NCBI RefSeq assembly: GCF_036345155.1
Contig: NZ_CP107772.1
Span: forward strand, 7,316,001 to 7,380,000
Direction: 5' to 3'
Source of the DNA: Streptomyces sp. NBC_00582
Lineage (GTDB): Bacteria > Actinomycetota > Actinomycetes > Streptomycetales > Streptomycetaceae
Length of the DNA: 64,000 nucleotides
The notes under the pieces were generated by a model. That model saw only the letters and a list, made by a program, of their open reading frames with translations, was not told the origin of the DNA and ran no database searches. The position numbers were made by a program, and so were the translations under genes. Below are positions 17,897 to 27,800 of the stretch, one piece after another; the first letter of the stretch is position 1, and each line of letters opens with the position of its first letter.

Positions 17897-19162
17897 GTGG
17901 TCGACGCGGATCAGACATTCGTCATCGTCGGAGGGGGCCTGGCCGGCGCGAAGGCGGCCGAGACGCTGCGGGCGGAGGGCTTCACCGGCCGCGTGATACT
18001 GATCTGCGACGAACGCGACCACCCCTATGAGCGGCCGCCGCTGTCCAAGGGGTTCCTCCTCGGCAAGGAGAGCCGCGAGAGCGTCTTCGTGCACGAACCC
18101 GCCTGGTACGCGCAGAACGACATCGAGCTGCACCTCGGCCAGACCGTCGACGCGATCGACCGTACGGCGAAGACGGTCCGCTTCGGCGACGACGGCACCC
18201 TCGTCCACTACGACAAGCTCCTGCTGGCCACCGGCGCCGAACCGCGCCGCCTCGACATCCCCGGCACCGACCTCGCGGGCGTCCACCATCTGCGCCGGCT
18301 CGCTCACGCCGAACGCCTCAAGGGCGTCCTGACCGCCCTCGGCCGCGACAACGGCCATCTGGTGATCGCGGGGGCCGGCTGGATCGGCCTGGAGGTGGCG
18401 GCGGCGGCCCGGGAGTACGGCGCCGAGGTCACCGTCATCGAGCCGTCCGCGACCCCCCTGCACAACGTCCTCGGCCCCGAGCTGGGCACTGTCTTCGCCG
18501 AGCTCCACCGCGAGCACGGCGTCCGCTTCCGCTTCGGCGTCCGGCTGACCGAGATCGTCGGCCAGGACGGCATGGTCCTCGCCGTCCGCACCGACGACGG
18601 CGAGGAGCACCCGGCCCACGACGTCCTCGCGGCGATCGGCGCCGCCCCGCGCACCGCTCTCGCGGAGGCCGCCGGGCTCACACTGGCCGACCGCGCCCAC
18701 GGCGGAGGCGTCGCCGTGGACGCGCGGCTGCGCACCTCCGACCCGGACGTGTACGCCGCCGGGGACGTCGCCTCCTTCCCGCACGGCCTGTTCGACACCC
18801 GGCTGCGGGTCGAGCACTGGGCCAACGCCCTCAACGGCGGACCGGCGGTCGCCCGCGCCATGCTCGGCAAGGAGATCACCTACGACCGGGTCCCCTACTT
18901 CTTCACCGACCAGTACGACCTGGGCATGGAGTACAGCGGCTGGGCGCCGCCGGGGTCGTACGACCAGGTCGTGATCCGGGGCGACGCGGGCAAGCGCGAG
19001 TTCATCGCGTTCTGGGTGAAGGAGGGCCGCGTCCTCGCCGGGATGAACGTGAACGTGTGGGACGTCACAGAGACCGTCCAGAAGCTCATCGCCTCCGGAA
19101 CCCCGGTGAACACGGAGGCACTGGGGGACCCCCACCTCCCCCTCGACGGTCTGCTCCCGTAG
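17897..19162 (+). CDS. NAD(P)/FAD-dependent ferredoxin reductase-type oxidoreductase
   Basis: This 421-residue protein starts at GTG 17897 behind a strong GAGGAGG. Motifs are FVIVGGGLAGAKAAETL (FAD), YERPPLSKGFL, VIAGAGWIGLEVAAAA (NADH) and DVYAAGDVASFPH (second FAD). The C-terminal domain (GMEYSGWAP) fits putidaredoxin/rubredoxin reductase-like enzymes with no redox-active CxxC. It would feed electrons from NAD(P)H to a ferredoxin or P450 system; the partner is not adjacent. Confidence 0.9.
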   Translation: MVDADQTFVIVGGGLAGAKAAETLRAEGFTGRVILICDERDHPYERPPLSKGFLLGKESRESVFVHEPAWYAQNDIELHLGQTVDAIDRTAKTVRFGDDGTLVHYDKLLLATGAEPRRLDIPGTDLAGVHHLRRLAHAERLKGVLTALGRDNGHLVIAGAGWIGLEVAAAAREYGAEVTVIEPSATPLHNVLGPELGTVFAELHREHGVRFRFGVRLTEIVGQDGMVLAVRTDDGEEHPAHDVLAAIGAAPRTALAEAAGLTLADRAHGGGVAVDARLRTSDPDVYAAGDVASFPHGLFDTRLRVEHWANALNGGPAVARAMLGKEITYDRVPYFFTDQYDLGMEYSGWAPPGSYDQVVIRGDAGKREFIAFWVKEGRVLAGMNVNVWDVTETVQKLIASGTPVNTEALGDPHLPLDGLLP

Positions 19163-19191
19163 CTGTCGGTGCGCCCCCGTAGAATTCACGC

Positions 19192-21096
19192 GTGGCAGGA
19201 CGGATCAACGACGAGGACGTGAAGGCGGTACGGGACGCGGTCCCGATCGACGCCGTCGTGTCCGAATACCTCCAGCTGCGCAACGCGGGCGGCGGCAACC
19301 TCAAGGGGCTGTGCCCGTTCCACGACGAGAAGTCGCCGTCCTTCCAGGTCAGCCCGAGCAAGGGGCTCTTCCACTGCTTCGGCTGCCAGGAGGGCGGCGA
19401 CACCATCACGTTCGTGATGAAGGTCGACCACCTCACCTTCTCCGAGGCCGTCGAGCGGCTCGCCGCCCAGGCCGGCATCACCCTGCGCTACGAGGAGGGC
19501 GGCTACAACCCCTCCCACCAGCGCGGCGAGCGCATCCGGCTGGTCGAGGCCCACAAGATCGCCGCCGACTTCTACACCGAACAGCTCGCCACCAGCCCGG
19601 AGGCCGACACCGGCCGCCAGTTCCTCGCCGAGCGCGGCTTCGACCAGGCCGCCGCCCAGCACTTCTCCGTCGGCTACAGCCCCCAGGGCTGGGACCACCT
19701 CACCCGCTTCCTGCGCGGCAAGGGCTTCACCGACAAGGAGCTGCTGCTCTCCGGCCTCTCCCAGGAGGGCCGCCGCGGCCCCATCGACCGCTTCCGCGGC
19801 CGGCTGATGTGGCCCATCCGCGACATCGGCGGCGAGGTCGTCGGCTTCGGCGCGCGCAAGCTCTACGAGGCGGACAACGGCCCCAAGTACCTCAACACAC
19901 CCGAGACGGCGATCTACAAGAAGTCCCAGGTGCTGTACGGCATCGACCTCGCGAAGAAGGACATCGCCAAGTCCTCCCGCGCGGTCGTCGTCGAGGGCTA
20001 CACCGACGTCATGGCCTGCCACCTCGCCGGGGTCACCACCGCCATCGCCACCTGCGGCACGGCCTTCGGCGGCGACCACATCAAGATCCTCCGCCGGCTG
20101 CTGATGGACAACGGCAGCGCCCGCGTGATCTTCACCTTCGACGGGGACGCGGCCGGCCAGAAGGCCGCCCTGCGCGCCTTCGAGGACGACCAGAAGTTCG
20201 CCGCCGAGACCTACATCGCCATCGCCCCCGACGGCATGGACCCCTGCGACCTCAGGCTGATCAAGGGCGACGAGGCGGTCTCCGACCTGGTCGAACCCCG
20301 CACCCCGCTCTTCGAGTTCGCGCTGCGCCAGATCGTCGTACGGTACGACCTCGACACCCCGGCGGGCCGGGCGGCGGCGCTGGACGAGGCCGCCCCGATC
20401 GTCGCCCGCATCAAGAACAGCGGCGCCCAGCACGAGGTCGCCGTCCAGCTCGCCGGCATGCTCGGCATCCTCGACACCCAGTTCGTCGTCAAACGCGTCG
20501 CGCAGCTCGCCCGTTGGGCCCGCGACCGGGGCGGCAAGGGCCCCGCGCCGGCCGGCCGAAGCCCCCAGCAGCCGTACGAGGCAGCCCCCCGCCCCGCCGC
20601 CTCCGGCCCCGCCCTCACCCTGCGCAACCCCGTCTACGCGACCGAACGCGAACTCCTCAAACTCGCCCTCCAGCGGCCCGAACTGGTCTCCCCGGCCTTC
20701 GACGCGTACGGCGTCGACGAGTTCACCGCCGCCCCCTACGCGGCCGTACGCCAGGCCGTCCTGGACGCGGGCGGCGCCGAGTGGGGCGTCCAGGACCCCC
20801 AGGAGTACCTGATCCGCGTCCGCGAGTCCGCCCCCGACGACACGGTCCGCGCCATGGTCACCGAACTCGCCGTCGAGCCGATCATGCGCCGCACCGTCGA
20901 CGAGGTGTACGCCGGCACGGTCCTCGTCCAGGTCCGCCGCCGCGCCGTCGAACGCCGGGTCCGCGACGTCCAGTCCCAGCTGACCCGCCTCGGCGCGGGC
21001 GGTGACCAGGCCCAACTGGCCGCCGTGCAGAACGAACTGTGGGTCCTTCAGCAGTACGACCAGGCCCTGCGGGAGCACGGCGCCGCAGCGCTCTGA
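19192..21096 (+). CDS. dnaG: DNA primase
   Basis: This 634-residue protein has its start at GTG 19192 (MAGRINDEDVKAVRDAV). The N-terminal CHC2 zinc finger has Cys/His in GLCPFHDEKSP and the pair FHCFGCQEGGD. The catalytic TOPRIM core holds VVVEGYTDVMACHLAG and VIFTFDGDAAGQKAA. The C-terminal helicase-binding domain ends near residue 630. The length is standard for actinobacteria. It makes RNA primers for replication. It is followed by a sigma-70 family gene, recalling the dnaG-rpoD macromolecular-synthesis pairing. Confidence 0.97.
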   Translation: MAGRINDEDVKAVRDAVPIDAVVSEYLQLRNAGGGNLKGLCPFHDEKSPSFQVSPSKGLFHCFGCQEGGDTITFVMKVDHLTFSEAVERLAAQAGITLRYEEGGYNPSHQRGERIRLVEAHKIAADFYTEQLATSPEADTGRQFLAERGFDQAAAQHFSVGYSPQGWDHLTRFLRGKGFTDKELLLSGLSQEGRRGPIDRFRGRLMWPIRDIGGEVVGFGARKLYEADNGPKYLNTPETAIYKKSQVLYGIDLAKKDIAKSSRAVVVEGYTDVMACHLAGVTTAIATCGTAFGGDHIKILRRLLMDNGSARVIFTFDGDAAGQKAALRAFEDDQKFAAETYIAIAPDGMDPCDLRLIKGDEAVSDLVEPRTPLFEFALRQIVVRYDLDTPAGRAAALDEAAPIVARIKNSGAQHEVAVQLAGMLGILDTQFVVKRVAQLARWARDRGGKGPAPAGRSPQQPYEAAPRPAASGPALTLRNPVYATERELLKLALQRPELVSPAFDAYGVDEFTAAPYAAVRQAVLDAGGAEWGVQDPQEYLIRVRESAPDDTVRAMVTELAVEPIMRRTVDEVYAGTVLVQVRRRAVERRVRDVQSQLTRLGAGGDQAQLAAVQNELWVLQQYDQALREHGAAAL

Positions 21097-21253
21097 ACAG
21101 CTTGTTACGGGCCGGACTCAAAAAGTCACCGCACGCCCCTCGTGGCGGGGATGTGTCGTACTCCACACTGGGTCCGGTGCCTGAGTCCTCGGAGCGGCCC
21201 CCGCAGTACCGCTGCCGCTCACCTCAGCAGCGATCATCCTGGAGGTCGCCCCC

Positions 21254-22363
21254 GTGCAGACCCAGACCCTGACGCAGAACGCCAGCACTACCGACGACAC
21301 GGAACCGGACGCCGAGAACGACGTCCTGGTCGCGGTCCCGCCGCAGAACCGTGCCGCGCACCACCCGGAGACGGAACCGCCCCCGGAGGCCCTGGAAGAG
21401 GCCCCCGAGCCCGTGGAGGCGCCCCCGTCCCGGGCGGCCGCCGACACGAGCGGGCCCTCCTCGGACCTGTTCCGGCAGTACCTTCGGGAGATCGGCCGCA
21501 TCCCGCTGCTCACCGCGGCCGAGGAGGTCGAACTCGCCCGCCGGGTCGAGGCCGGCCTGTTCGCCGAGGAGAAACTGAGCAACACCCCCGACCTGGACAG
21601 CGACCTCGCCCTCGACCTCGACCGGCTGGTCGTCATGGGCCGCATGGCCAAGCGCCGCCTCATCGAGGCCAACCTGCGGCTCGTCGTCTCCGTCGCCAAA
21701 CGGTACGTCGGACGCGGCCTGACCATGCTCGACCTGGTCCAGGAGGGCAACCTCGGGCTGATCCGCGCGGTCGAGAAGTTCGACTACGCGCGCGGCTACA
21801 AGTTCTCCACGTACGCCACCTGGTGGATCCGCCAGGCCATGTCCCGCGCCCTCGCCGACCAGGCCCGCACCATCCGGGTCCCGGTCCATGTCGTCGAGCT
21901 GATCAACCGGGTGGTGCGGGTCCAGCGCCGGATGCTCCAGGAACGCGGCTACGAGCCGACCGCCGACGAGGTCGCCGGCCAGCTCGACCTCGCCCCCGAG
22001 CGGGTCGGCGAGGTGCTGCGGCTCGCCCAGGAACCCGTCTCCCTGCACGCCCCCGTGGGCGAGGAGGACGACGTGGCCCTCGGCGACCTCATCGAGGACG
22101 GCGACGCGACCAGCCCCGTCGAGTCGGCCGCCTTCCTGCTGCTGCGCGAGCACCTGGAGGCGGTGCTGTCCACGCTCGGCGAGCGTGAGCGCAAGGTCGT
22201 GCAGCTCCGCTACGGCCTCGCCGACGGGCGGCCCCGCACCCTGGAGGAGATCGGGCGCATCTTCGGGGTGACGCGGGAGCGGATCCGTCAGATCGAGTCG
22301 AAGACGCTGAACAAGCTGCGGGATCACGCTTTCGCGGACCAGCTCAGGGGCTACCTGGACTGA
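21254..22363 (+). CDS. hrdA: principal-like (group 2) RNA polymerase sigma factor, HrdA type
   Basis: This 369-residue protein starts at GTG 21254 with CTGGAGG upstream. After an acidic N-terminus of about 70 residues, sigma regions are clear: 1.2 ([18 protein letters not shown]), 2 ([17 protein letters not shown], then [14 protein letters not shown]), 3 and 4 ([16 protein letters not shown], then [19 protein letters not shown]). It lacks the long region 1.1 of HrdB. The place directly after dnaG points to hrdA rather than hrdC or hrdD. It is probably a dispensable alternative to HrdB. Confidence 0.88.
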   Translation: MQTQTLTQNASTTDDTEPDAENDVLVAVPPQNRAAHHPETEPPPEALEEAPEPVEAPPSRAAADTSGPSSDLFRQYLREIGRIPLLTAAEEVELARRVEAGLFAEEKLSNTPDLDSDLALDLDRLVVMGRMAKRRLIEANLRLVVSVAKRYVGRGLTMLDLVQEGNLGLIRAVEKFDYARGYKFSTYATWWIRQAMSRALADQARTIRVPVHVVELINRVVRVQRRMLQERGYEPTADEVAGQLDLAPERVGEVLRLAQEPVSLHAPVGEEDDVALGDLIEDGDATSPVESAAFLLLREHLEAVLSTLGERERKVVQLRYGLADGRPRTLEEIGRIFGVTRERIRQIESKTLNKLRDHAFADQLRGYLD

Positions 22364-22368
22364 AGGTC

Positions 22369-22386
22369 GCCCACCTGGAGGTGGGC
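22369..22386. terminator. short hairpin between hrdA and the ABC exporter
   Basis: GCCCACC (22369-22375) and GGTGGGC (22380-22386) form a 7-bp stem with a 4-nt loop, between the convergent stops. It is probably a bidirectional terminator. Confidence 0.5.
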
Positions 22387-22391
22387 AACCC

Positions 22392-24320
22392 CTAGTCCAC
22401 CTCCGCCACCGCCTGCGCGAACTGCGCCTGGTACAGCCGGGCGTACGCCCCGCCCGCCGCCAGCAGCTCCGCGTGCGCGCCCTGCTCCACGATCGAGCCG
22501 TTCTCCATCACCAGGATGGTGTCCGCGTCCCGGATGGTGGAGAGACGGTGGGCGATGACGAACGACGTCCGGCCGTGCGCCAGCTTCGCCATCGCCTTCT
22601 GGATCAGCACCTCCGTGCGGGTGTCGACCGAGGAGGTCGCCTCGTCGAGGACCAGGATCACCGGGTCGGACAGGAACGCCCGCGCGATCGTGATCAGCTG
22701 CTTCTCACCCGCGCTGACCCCACTGCCCTCGTCGTCGATCACCGTGTCGTACCCCTCGGGCAGCGTCCGCACGAACCGGTCCGCGTGGGCCGCCCGCGCC
22801 GCCTCCTCGATCTCGCCCCGGGTGACCTCGCGCGAGGCGCCGTACGCGATGTTCTCCGCGATCGTGCCGCCGAACAGCCAGGTGTCCTGGAGCACCATGC
22901 CGATCCCGGCGCGCAGCTCGTCCCGGGACATCCGGGCGATGTCCACGCCGTCGAGGGTGATCCGCCCGCCCGAGACGTCGTAGAACCGCATCAGCAGGTT
23001 GACCAGTGTGGTCTTGCCGGCGCCGGTCGGACCCACGATCGCGACCGTGTGGCCCGGTTCCACCGTCAGCGAGAGGTCCTCGATGAGCGGCTTCTCGGGG
23101 TCGTAGCGGAACGAGACGTGGTCCAGCGCGACCCGCCCGCGCAGTTCCTCCGGCTTGGCGCCCGCCGCCGGGTCGGCCTGCTGCTCCTCCGCGTCGAGGA
23201 GTTCGAAGATCCGCTCGGCGGAGGCGACACCGGACTGCACCAGGTTCGCCATCGACGCGACCTGCGTCAGCGGCATCGAGAACTGACGGGAGTACTGGAT
23301 GAAGGCCTGCACATCACCGATGGACAGGGCGCCCGACGCCACGCGCAGACCACCGACCACCGCCACCAGCACATAGTTGATGTTCGACACGAAGAACATC
23401 AGCGGCTGCATGATCCCGCTGTTGAACTGCGCCCTGAACCCGGCCTCGTACAGCGCCTCGTTCTGCTCGGCGAACTGCCGCGCCGACTGCTCCTGACGGC
23501 CGAACACCTTCACCAGCGTGTGGCCGGTGTACATCTCCTCGATGTGCGCGTTCAGCTTGCCGGTGGTGCGCCACTGCTGCACGAAGTGCGGCTGCGACCG
23601 CTTGCCCACCTTCGCCGCGACGACCGCCGACAGCGGCACCGTCACCAGCGCGACCAGCGCGAGCAGCCAGGAGACCCAGAACATCATCGCCAGCACGCCG
23701 ATGATCGTCAGCAGCGAGTTGATGAGCTGCCCCATCGACTGCTGGAGCGTCTGCTGGATGTTGTCGATGTCGTTCGTGGCGCGGGAGAGCACCTCGCCGC
23801 GCTGACGCTTGTCGAAGTACGACAGCGGCAGCCGCGACAGCTTCGTCTGCACGTCCTCGCGCATCCGGAACATCGTGCGGTTGACGGCCCGGTTGACCAG
23901 GCGCGTCGCCACCGCCATCAGCAGACCGGCGACGAGGAACACCCCGACCGCGAACAGCAGGACCTCACCGACCTGGTCGAAGTCGACGCCCTTGCCGGGG
24001 GTGAAGTCGGTGCTCTTGAGCATGTCGGCGACCTGACCCTCGCCGCGCTCCCGCATCGAGTCGAGCACCTGCTCCTTGCTCGCGCCGTCCGGCATCTGCC
24101 GTCCGATGATGCCCGCGAAGACCAGGTCGGTCGCCTTGCCGAGGATCTTCGGGCCGACCACGTTCAGGCCGACGCTGATCACCACGCAGAAGAGCATCCC
24201 GTAGAGGGTGAGCCGCTCCGGCTTGAACTGGGTGAGCAGCCGCCTGCCGGACACCTTGAAGTCCAGCGAGCGGTTGTCGGGACCAGTGCCGGCCATCATG
24301 CGCCCCATGGGCCCGGCCAT
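22392..24320 (-). CDS. ABC exporter half-transporter, subunit with intact catalytic motifs
   Basis: This 642-residue protein is TM domain plus ATPase. Its start at 24320 overlaps the upstream partner stop by 1 nt (TGATG). The NBD carries Walker A VGPTGAGKTTLVN, a signature-like GVSAGEKQL, Walker B ILVLDEATSSVD with the catalytic Glu, and IAHRLSTI. The N-terminal extension (MAGPMGRMMAGTG) and six TM segments precede it. It pairs with the upstream subunit as a heterodimeric type IV exporter for drugs or lipids, similar to BmrCD/TmrAB and mycobacterial Rv1272c/Rv1273c. The substrate is unknown. Confidence 0.93.
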   Translation of the reverse strand: MAGPMGRMMAGTGPDNRSLDFKVSGRRLLTQFKPERLTLYGMLFCVVISVGLNVVGPKILGKATDLVFAGIIGRQMPDGASKEQVLDSMRERGEGQVADMLKSTDFTPGKGVDFDQVGEVLLFAVGVFLVAGLLMAVATRLVNRAVNRTMFRMREDVQTKLSRLPLSYFDKRQRGEVLSRATNDIDNIQQTLQQSMGQLINSLLTIIGVLAMMFWVSWLLALVALVTVPLSAVVAAKVGKRSQPHFVQQWRTTGKLNAHIEEMYTGHTLVKVFGRQEQSARQFAEQNEALYEAGFRAQFNSGIMQPLMFFVSNINYVLVAVVGGLRVASGALSIGDVQAFIQYSRQFSMPLTQVASMANLVQSGVASAERIFELLDAEEQQADPAAGAKPEELRGRVALDHVSFRYDPEKPLIEDLSLTVEPGHTVAIVGPTGAGKTTLVNLLMRFYDVSGGRITLDGVDIARMSRDELRAGIGMVLQDTWLFGGTIAENIAYGASREVTRGEIEEAARAAHADRFVRTLPEGYDTVIDDEGSGVSAGEKQLITIARAFLSDPVILVLDEATSSVDTRTEVLIQKAMAKLAHGRTSFVIAHRLSTIRDADTILVMENGSIVEQGAHAELLAAGGAYARLYQAQFAQAVAEVD

Positions 24321-26053
24321 CAGGCAGCCTCCGCTTCCGTCAGCTGGGAGAGCACGATCTCCCGGTAGGTCTCGTTGTCCGTCATCAGCTCGCGGTGGTT
24401 TCCGGTGCCGACGACCCGGCCCTCGTCGAGGACGATGATCCGGTCGGCGTCCCGGATGGTCGCCACCCGCTGGGCGACGATCACCACGGTCGCCTCCGCC
24501 GTCTCCCGGGCGAGCGCCGCGCGCAGGGCCGCGTCGGTGGCGTAGTCGAGCGCGGAGAAGGAGTCGTCGAAGAGATAGATCTCCGGCCGCTGCACGAGCG
24601 TCCGGGCGATCGCGAGCCGCTGCCGCTGACCGCCGGAGACATTGGTGCCGCCCTGGGCGATGGGGGAGTCCAGCCCGTTCTCGAGCTTGGTCACGAAGTC
24701 CTTGGCCTGCGCCACCTCCAGCGCGTGCCACAGCTCCTCGTCGGTCGCGTCCGGGTTGCCGTAGCGCAGATTGCTCGCGACGGTCCCCGCGAAGAGGTAC
24801 GGCTTCTGCGGGACGAGCCCGACGGTCCTGGCGAGCAGCACCGGATCGACGTCGGCCACCGGCACCCCGTCGACCAGCACCTCCCCGTCGGTCGCGTCGA
24901 ACAGCCGCGGGACGAGTCCGAGCAGCGTGGACTTGCCGCTGCCGGTGGAGCCGATGACGGCGGTGACCTCGCCGGGCCGCGCCACCAGGTCGATCGCCTT
25001 GAGGACGGGCTCCTCCGCACCCGGGTAGCGGAAGCCGGCCGCCCGGATCTCCAGATGACCGTGCCGCCGCAGCTCGGTGACGGGCGCCACCGGCGGCACC
25101 ACGGACGACGAGGTTCCGAGCACCTCCTGGATGCGTTCGGCGCACACCTCCGCGCGCGGCACCTGCATGAACATGAAGGTGGCCATCATCACGGACATGA
25201 CGATCTGCATGAGGTAGGCGAGGAACGCCGTCAGGTCGCCGATCTGCATCTGGCCGCTGTCGATCCGGTGGGCGCCGAACCAGACGACCGCGATCGAGGA
25301 CAGGTTCACCGTGGTCATGACCACCGGGAACATCAGCGCCAGCATGTTGCCGGTCTTCAGCGAGATGCCGGTGAGATCGGTGTTGGCCTTCCGGAACCGC
25401 TGCTGCTCGTACTCGTCGCGGACGAAGGCGCGGATCACCCGGTTGCCGGTGATCTGCTCGCGCAGGACCCGGTTGACGGTGTCGAGGCGCACCTGCATCG
25501 ACCGGAACAGCGGCCGCAGCCGCCGCACGATCAGCGTCACGCAGATGCCCAGCACCGGCACGACGGCGACCAGCACCCCGGACAGCGGCACGTCCAGGCC
25601 GAGCGCCATGACGATGCCGCCCACACACATGATCGGCGCCGAAGCCATCAGCGTGAACGCCATCAGGGACAGCATCTGGATCTGCTGGACGTCGTTGGTG
25701 GTCCGGGTGATCAGCGAGGGCGCGCCGAACTGGCCGACCTCCCGGGAGGAGAAGGACTGCACCCGGTCGAAGACGCCCGCCCGGACGTCCCGGCCGAGCG
25801 CGGAGGCGGTCCGGGCGCCGTAGTAGACGGCACCGATGTTGCACACGACCTGCGCCAGCGAGATGCCGATCATCAGGGCGCCGTAGGACAGGATGTATCC
25901 GGTGTCCCCCTCGACGACGCCGTTGTCGATGATGTGCGCGTTCAGTGTGGGCAGGTACAGGGTGGCGCAGGTCTGCAGGAACTGCAGCAGCACCAGCAGG
26001 GCGATGGGTTTCTTGTAGGGCCTGAGGTAGGTCCGCAGAAGTCGTATGAGCAC
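24320..26053 (-). CDS. ABC exporter half-transporter, subunit with degenerate ATPase site
   Basis: This 577-residue protein starts at GTG 26053 (MLIRLLRTYLRPYKKPIALL). Six TM helices are followed by an NBD with Walker A IGSTGSGKSTLLG and signature NVSGGQRQRLAIA. The Walker B region IYLFDDSFSALD has Asp where the catalytic Glu should be, and the switch His appears as Gln in IVAQRVATI. So one of the two composite ATP sites is non-catalytic, the expected asymmetry of heterodimeric exporters. It is the first gene of a two-gene operon. Confidence 0.93.
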   Translation of the reverse strand: MLIRLLRTYLRPYKKPIALLVLLQFLQTCATLYLPTLNAHIIDNGVVEGDTGYILSYGALMIGISLAQVVCNIGAVYYGARTASALGRDVRAGVFDRVQSFSSREVGQFGAPSLITRTTNDVQQIQMLSLMAFTLMASAPIMCVGGIVMALGLDVPLSGVLVAVVPVLGICVTLIVRRLRPLFRSMQVRLDTVNRVLREQITGNRVIRAFVRDEYEQQRFRKANTDLTGISLKTGNMLALMFPVVMTTVNLSSIAVVWFGAHRIDSGQMQIGDLTAFLAYLMQIVMSVMMATFMFMQVPRAEVCAERIQEVLGTSSSVVPPVAPVTELRRHGHLEIRAAGFRYPGAEEPVLKAIDLVARPGEVTAVIGSTGSGKSTLLGLVPRLFDATDGEVLVDGVPVADVDPVLLARTVGLVPQKPYLFAGTVASNLRYGNPDATDEELWHALEVAQAKDFVTKLENGLDSPIAQGGTNVSGGQRQRLAIARTLVQRPEIYLFDDSFSALDYATDAALRAALARETAEATVVIVAQRVATIRDADRIIVLDEGRVVGTGNHRELMTDNETYREIVLSQLTEAEAA

Positions 26054-26198
26054 GCTACGTCTCTCGGAGTCGGCGGTAGGGGCATTGGTTGCCCCTGGCC
26101 CCTATCGTCGGACACTCCACCCGCGTTACCTCAACCGATTAAGCCGAGGGCCGCGTGATATAGGGCCATGCGTGTACGAGGGCGGGTGGACCAGGGCC

Positions 26199-26270
26199 CG
26201 GCCCCATGCCCGGCCCCATGCCCGGCCCTATGCCCGGCCCTATGCCCGGCCCTATGCCCGGCCCTATGCC
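26199..26270. repeat. six tandem 12-bp repeats overlapping the kinase stop codon
   Basis: Two units of CGGCCCCATGCC are followed by four of CGGCCCTATGCC, end to end. The sugar kinase stop (CTA at 26264-26266, TAG on the coding strand) lies in the last unit. Each unit with CTATG supplies the same TAG, so the repeat seems to have grown outward from the stop. Confidence 0.92.
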
Positions 26271-27718
26271 CGGAACGCCCCGGGATGGGTCTGCTCCCGC
26301 ACCGACACGTACTGCTGGCGCACCGCCTGTCCCACCGCCAGGTCCTCGCGCGGGTCCAGGACGACGGCCGCCGCGCCCTGCCAGACCGGCGGGGTCCGCG
26401 GATCGAGCGTGCCCTGCTTCGCCCCGAGCGCCCACGCCGCCTGCCGGGCCGCACCGATCGCCGCGTAGTCCGCCGGCTGCGGTACGACGACCTGCGCGCC
26501 GAACAGCGCGGGCGCCGCCGCCTGCACGGCCGGCAGCTCGGCCGCCGCGCCCAGCAGGAAGATCCGCTGCACGCTCACGCCCCGCCCGCGCAGCACGTCG
26601 AGCGCGTCCGCGAGCCCGCAGAGCATGCCCTCGAAGGCGGCCCGCGCGAAGTGCTCGGGCTTCATGGACTCCCGTCGCAGCCCCGCCAGCGTCCCGGCGG
26701 TGTGCGGCAGGTTCGGCGTCCGCTCGCCCTCCAGGTAGGGCAGCATCACCAGCCCGTGCGAGCCAGGCGTCGACTTCATCGCCAGGTCGGACAGCCCCTC
26801 CAGATCGGGCGCGCCGAGCAGTTCGGCGGCGCCGCGCAGGGTCCGTACGGCGTTCAGGGTGGTCACGACCGGCAGATGCATGCCCGTCGCGTCCGCGAGG
26901 GAGGTGATCATCCCGGACTGGTCGACCAGCGCCTCGGGGTGCACGGCCATGACCGAACCGGAGGCGCCCAGGGACACCACCACGTCCCCCATGCCCAGCC
27001 CGAGCCCCAGGGCCGCGGCCATGGTCTCGCCGGTGCCGGCCGAGATCAGCAGCCCCTCCGGTGTCGTACCCGCCGCTTCGGACGGCCCGATCACCTCGGG
27101 CAGCATCGCCTGGTGACCGAGCGCCAGCTCGACCAGATCGGGCCGGTATCCGCCCATCGCGGCGGACCAGTACCCGGTCCCGGAGGCCCCGCCGCGGTCC
27201 GTGGTCCTTCTCACAGGCCGGCCCAGCAACTGCCACACCAGCCAGTCGTGCGCCTGCATCAGGACGGCGGTGCGCAGCGCGGCCTCGGGCTCGGTCTTGG
27301 CGAGCCACCTCAGCTTGGTCACCGGCTGGGCGGCCTGCGGTACGCACCCCACGGCCTGCGCCCAGGCCTCACGCCCCCCGAGCGCGTCGATCAGATCGGC
27401 CGCCGCGACCTGCGCGCGCTTGTCGCCGCCGACCATCGCGGGCCGCACGGTGTTGCCCTGCGCGTCCAGCGGCACCAGCGCGTTCTGCTGCGAGGACACC
27501 CCGATGGCCTGCACCCCCTCGAGCAGGCCCCCGCCGGCCGCCTCCCCGAGGGAGAGCAGCCAGGCCTGGGGATCGACGTCGCTGGGCCGGCCCCCGCTGT
27601 CCGGGTTCTCCATCGGATGCGGCGCATACCCCTGCCTGAGCACGGCTCCGGTGTCCGCGTCGCAGACGACGATACGAGTGAAATCGGGCGAACTGTCCAG
27701 CCCGGCGACTATCCCCAT
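26264..27718 (-). CDS. xylB: FGGY-family sugar kinase, xylulokinase-like
   Basis: This 484-residue protein has FGGY N- and C-domains: VAGLDSSPDFTRIVVCD (phosphate-binding strand), GVSSQQNALVPLD, a catalytic-region MVGGDKRAQ, LISAGTGETMAAALGLG and the C-domain RIFLLGAAAELPAVQ, PADYAAIGAARQAA. Most Streptomyces annotate this as xylulose kinase; the substrate is inferred. No isomerase or transporter gene is adjacent. The end of the gene runs into a 12-bp tandem repeat. Confidence 0.85.
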   Translation of the reverse strand: MGIVAGLDSSPDFTRIVVCDADTGAVLRQGYAPHPMENPDSGGRPSDVDPQAWLLSLGEAAGGGLLEGVQAIGVSSQQNALVPLDAQGNTVRPAMVGGDKRAQVAAADLIDALGGREAWAQAVGCVPQAAQPVTKLRWLAKTEPEAALRTAVLMQAHDWLVWQLLGRPVRRTTDRGGASGTGYWSAAMGGYRPDLVELALGHQAMLPEVIGPSEAAGTTPEGLLISAGTGETMAAALGLGLGMGDVVVSLGASGSVMAVHPEALVDQSGMITSLADATGMHLPVVTTLNAVRTLRGAAELLGAPDLEGLSDLAMKSTPGSHGLVMLPYLEGERTPNLPHTAGTLAGLRRESMKPEHFARAAFEGMLCGLADALDVLRGRGVSVQRIFLLGAAAELPAVQAAAPALFGAQVVVPQPADYAAIGAARQAAWALGAKQGTLDPRTPPVWQGAAAVVLDPREDLAVGQAVRQQYVSVREQTHPGAFRA

Positions 27719-27800
27719 AACGAAAATTCTGCCGCACGCGCCGCCGAGGTTGAGCCGCGTAGACCGTGGAGGGCTCGCGGGTGTCGCGGGTGCGGCCGCG

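Noticed and set aside
22392..25844. A single 1150-codon leftward protein joining both ABC transporter subunits
   Set aside because: The part beyond 24320 is an out-of-frame reading of the partner gene; the TGATG junction at 24318-24322 shows two separate proteins.
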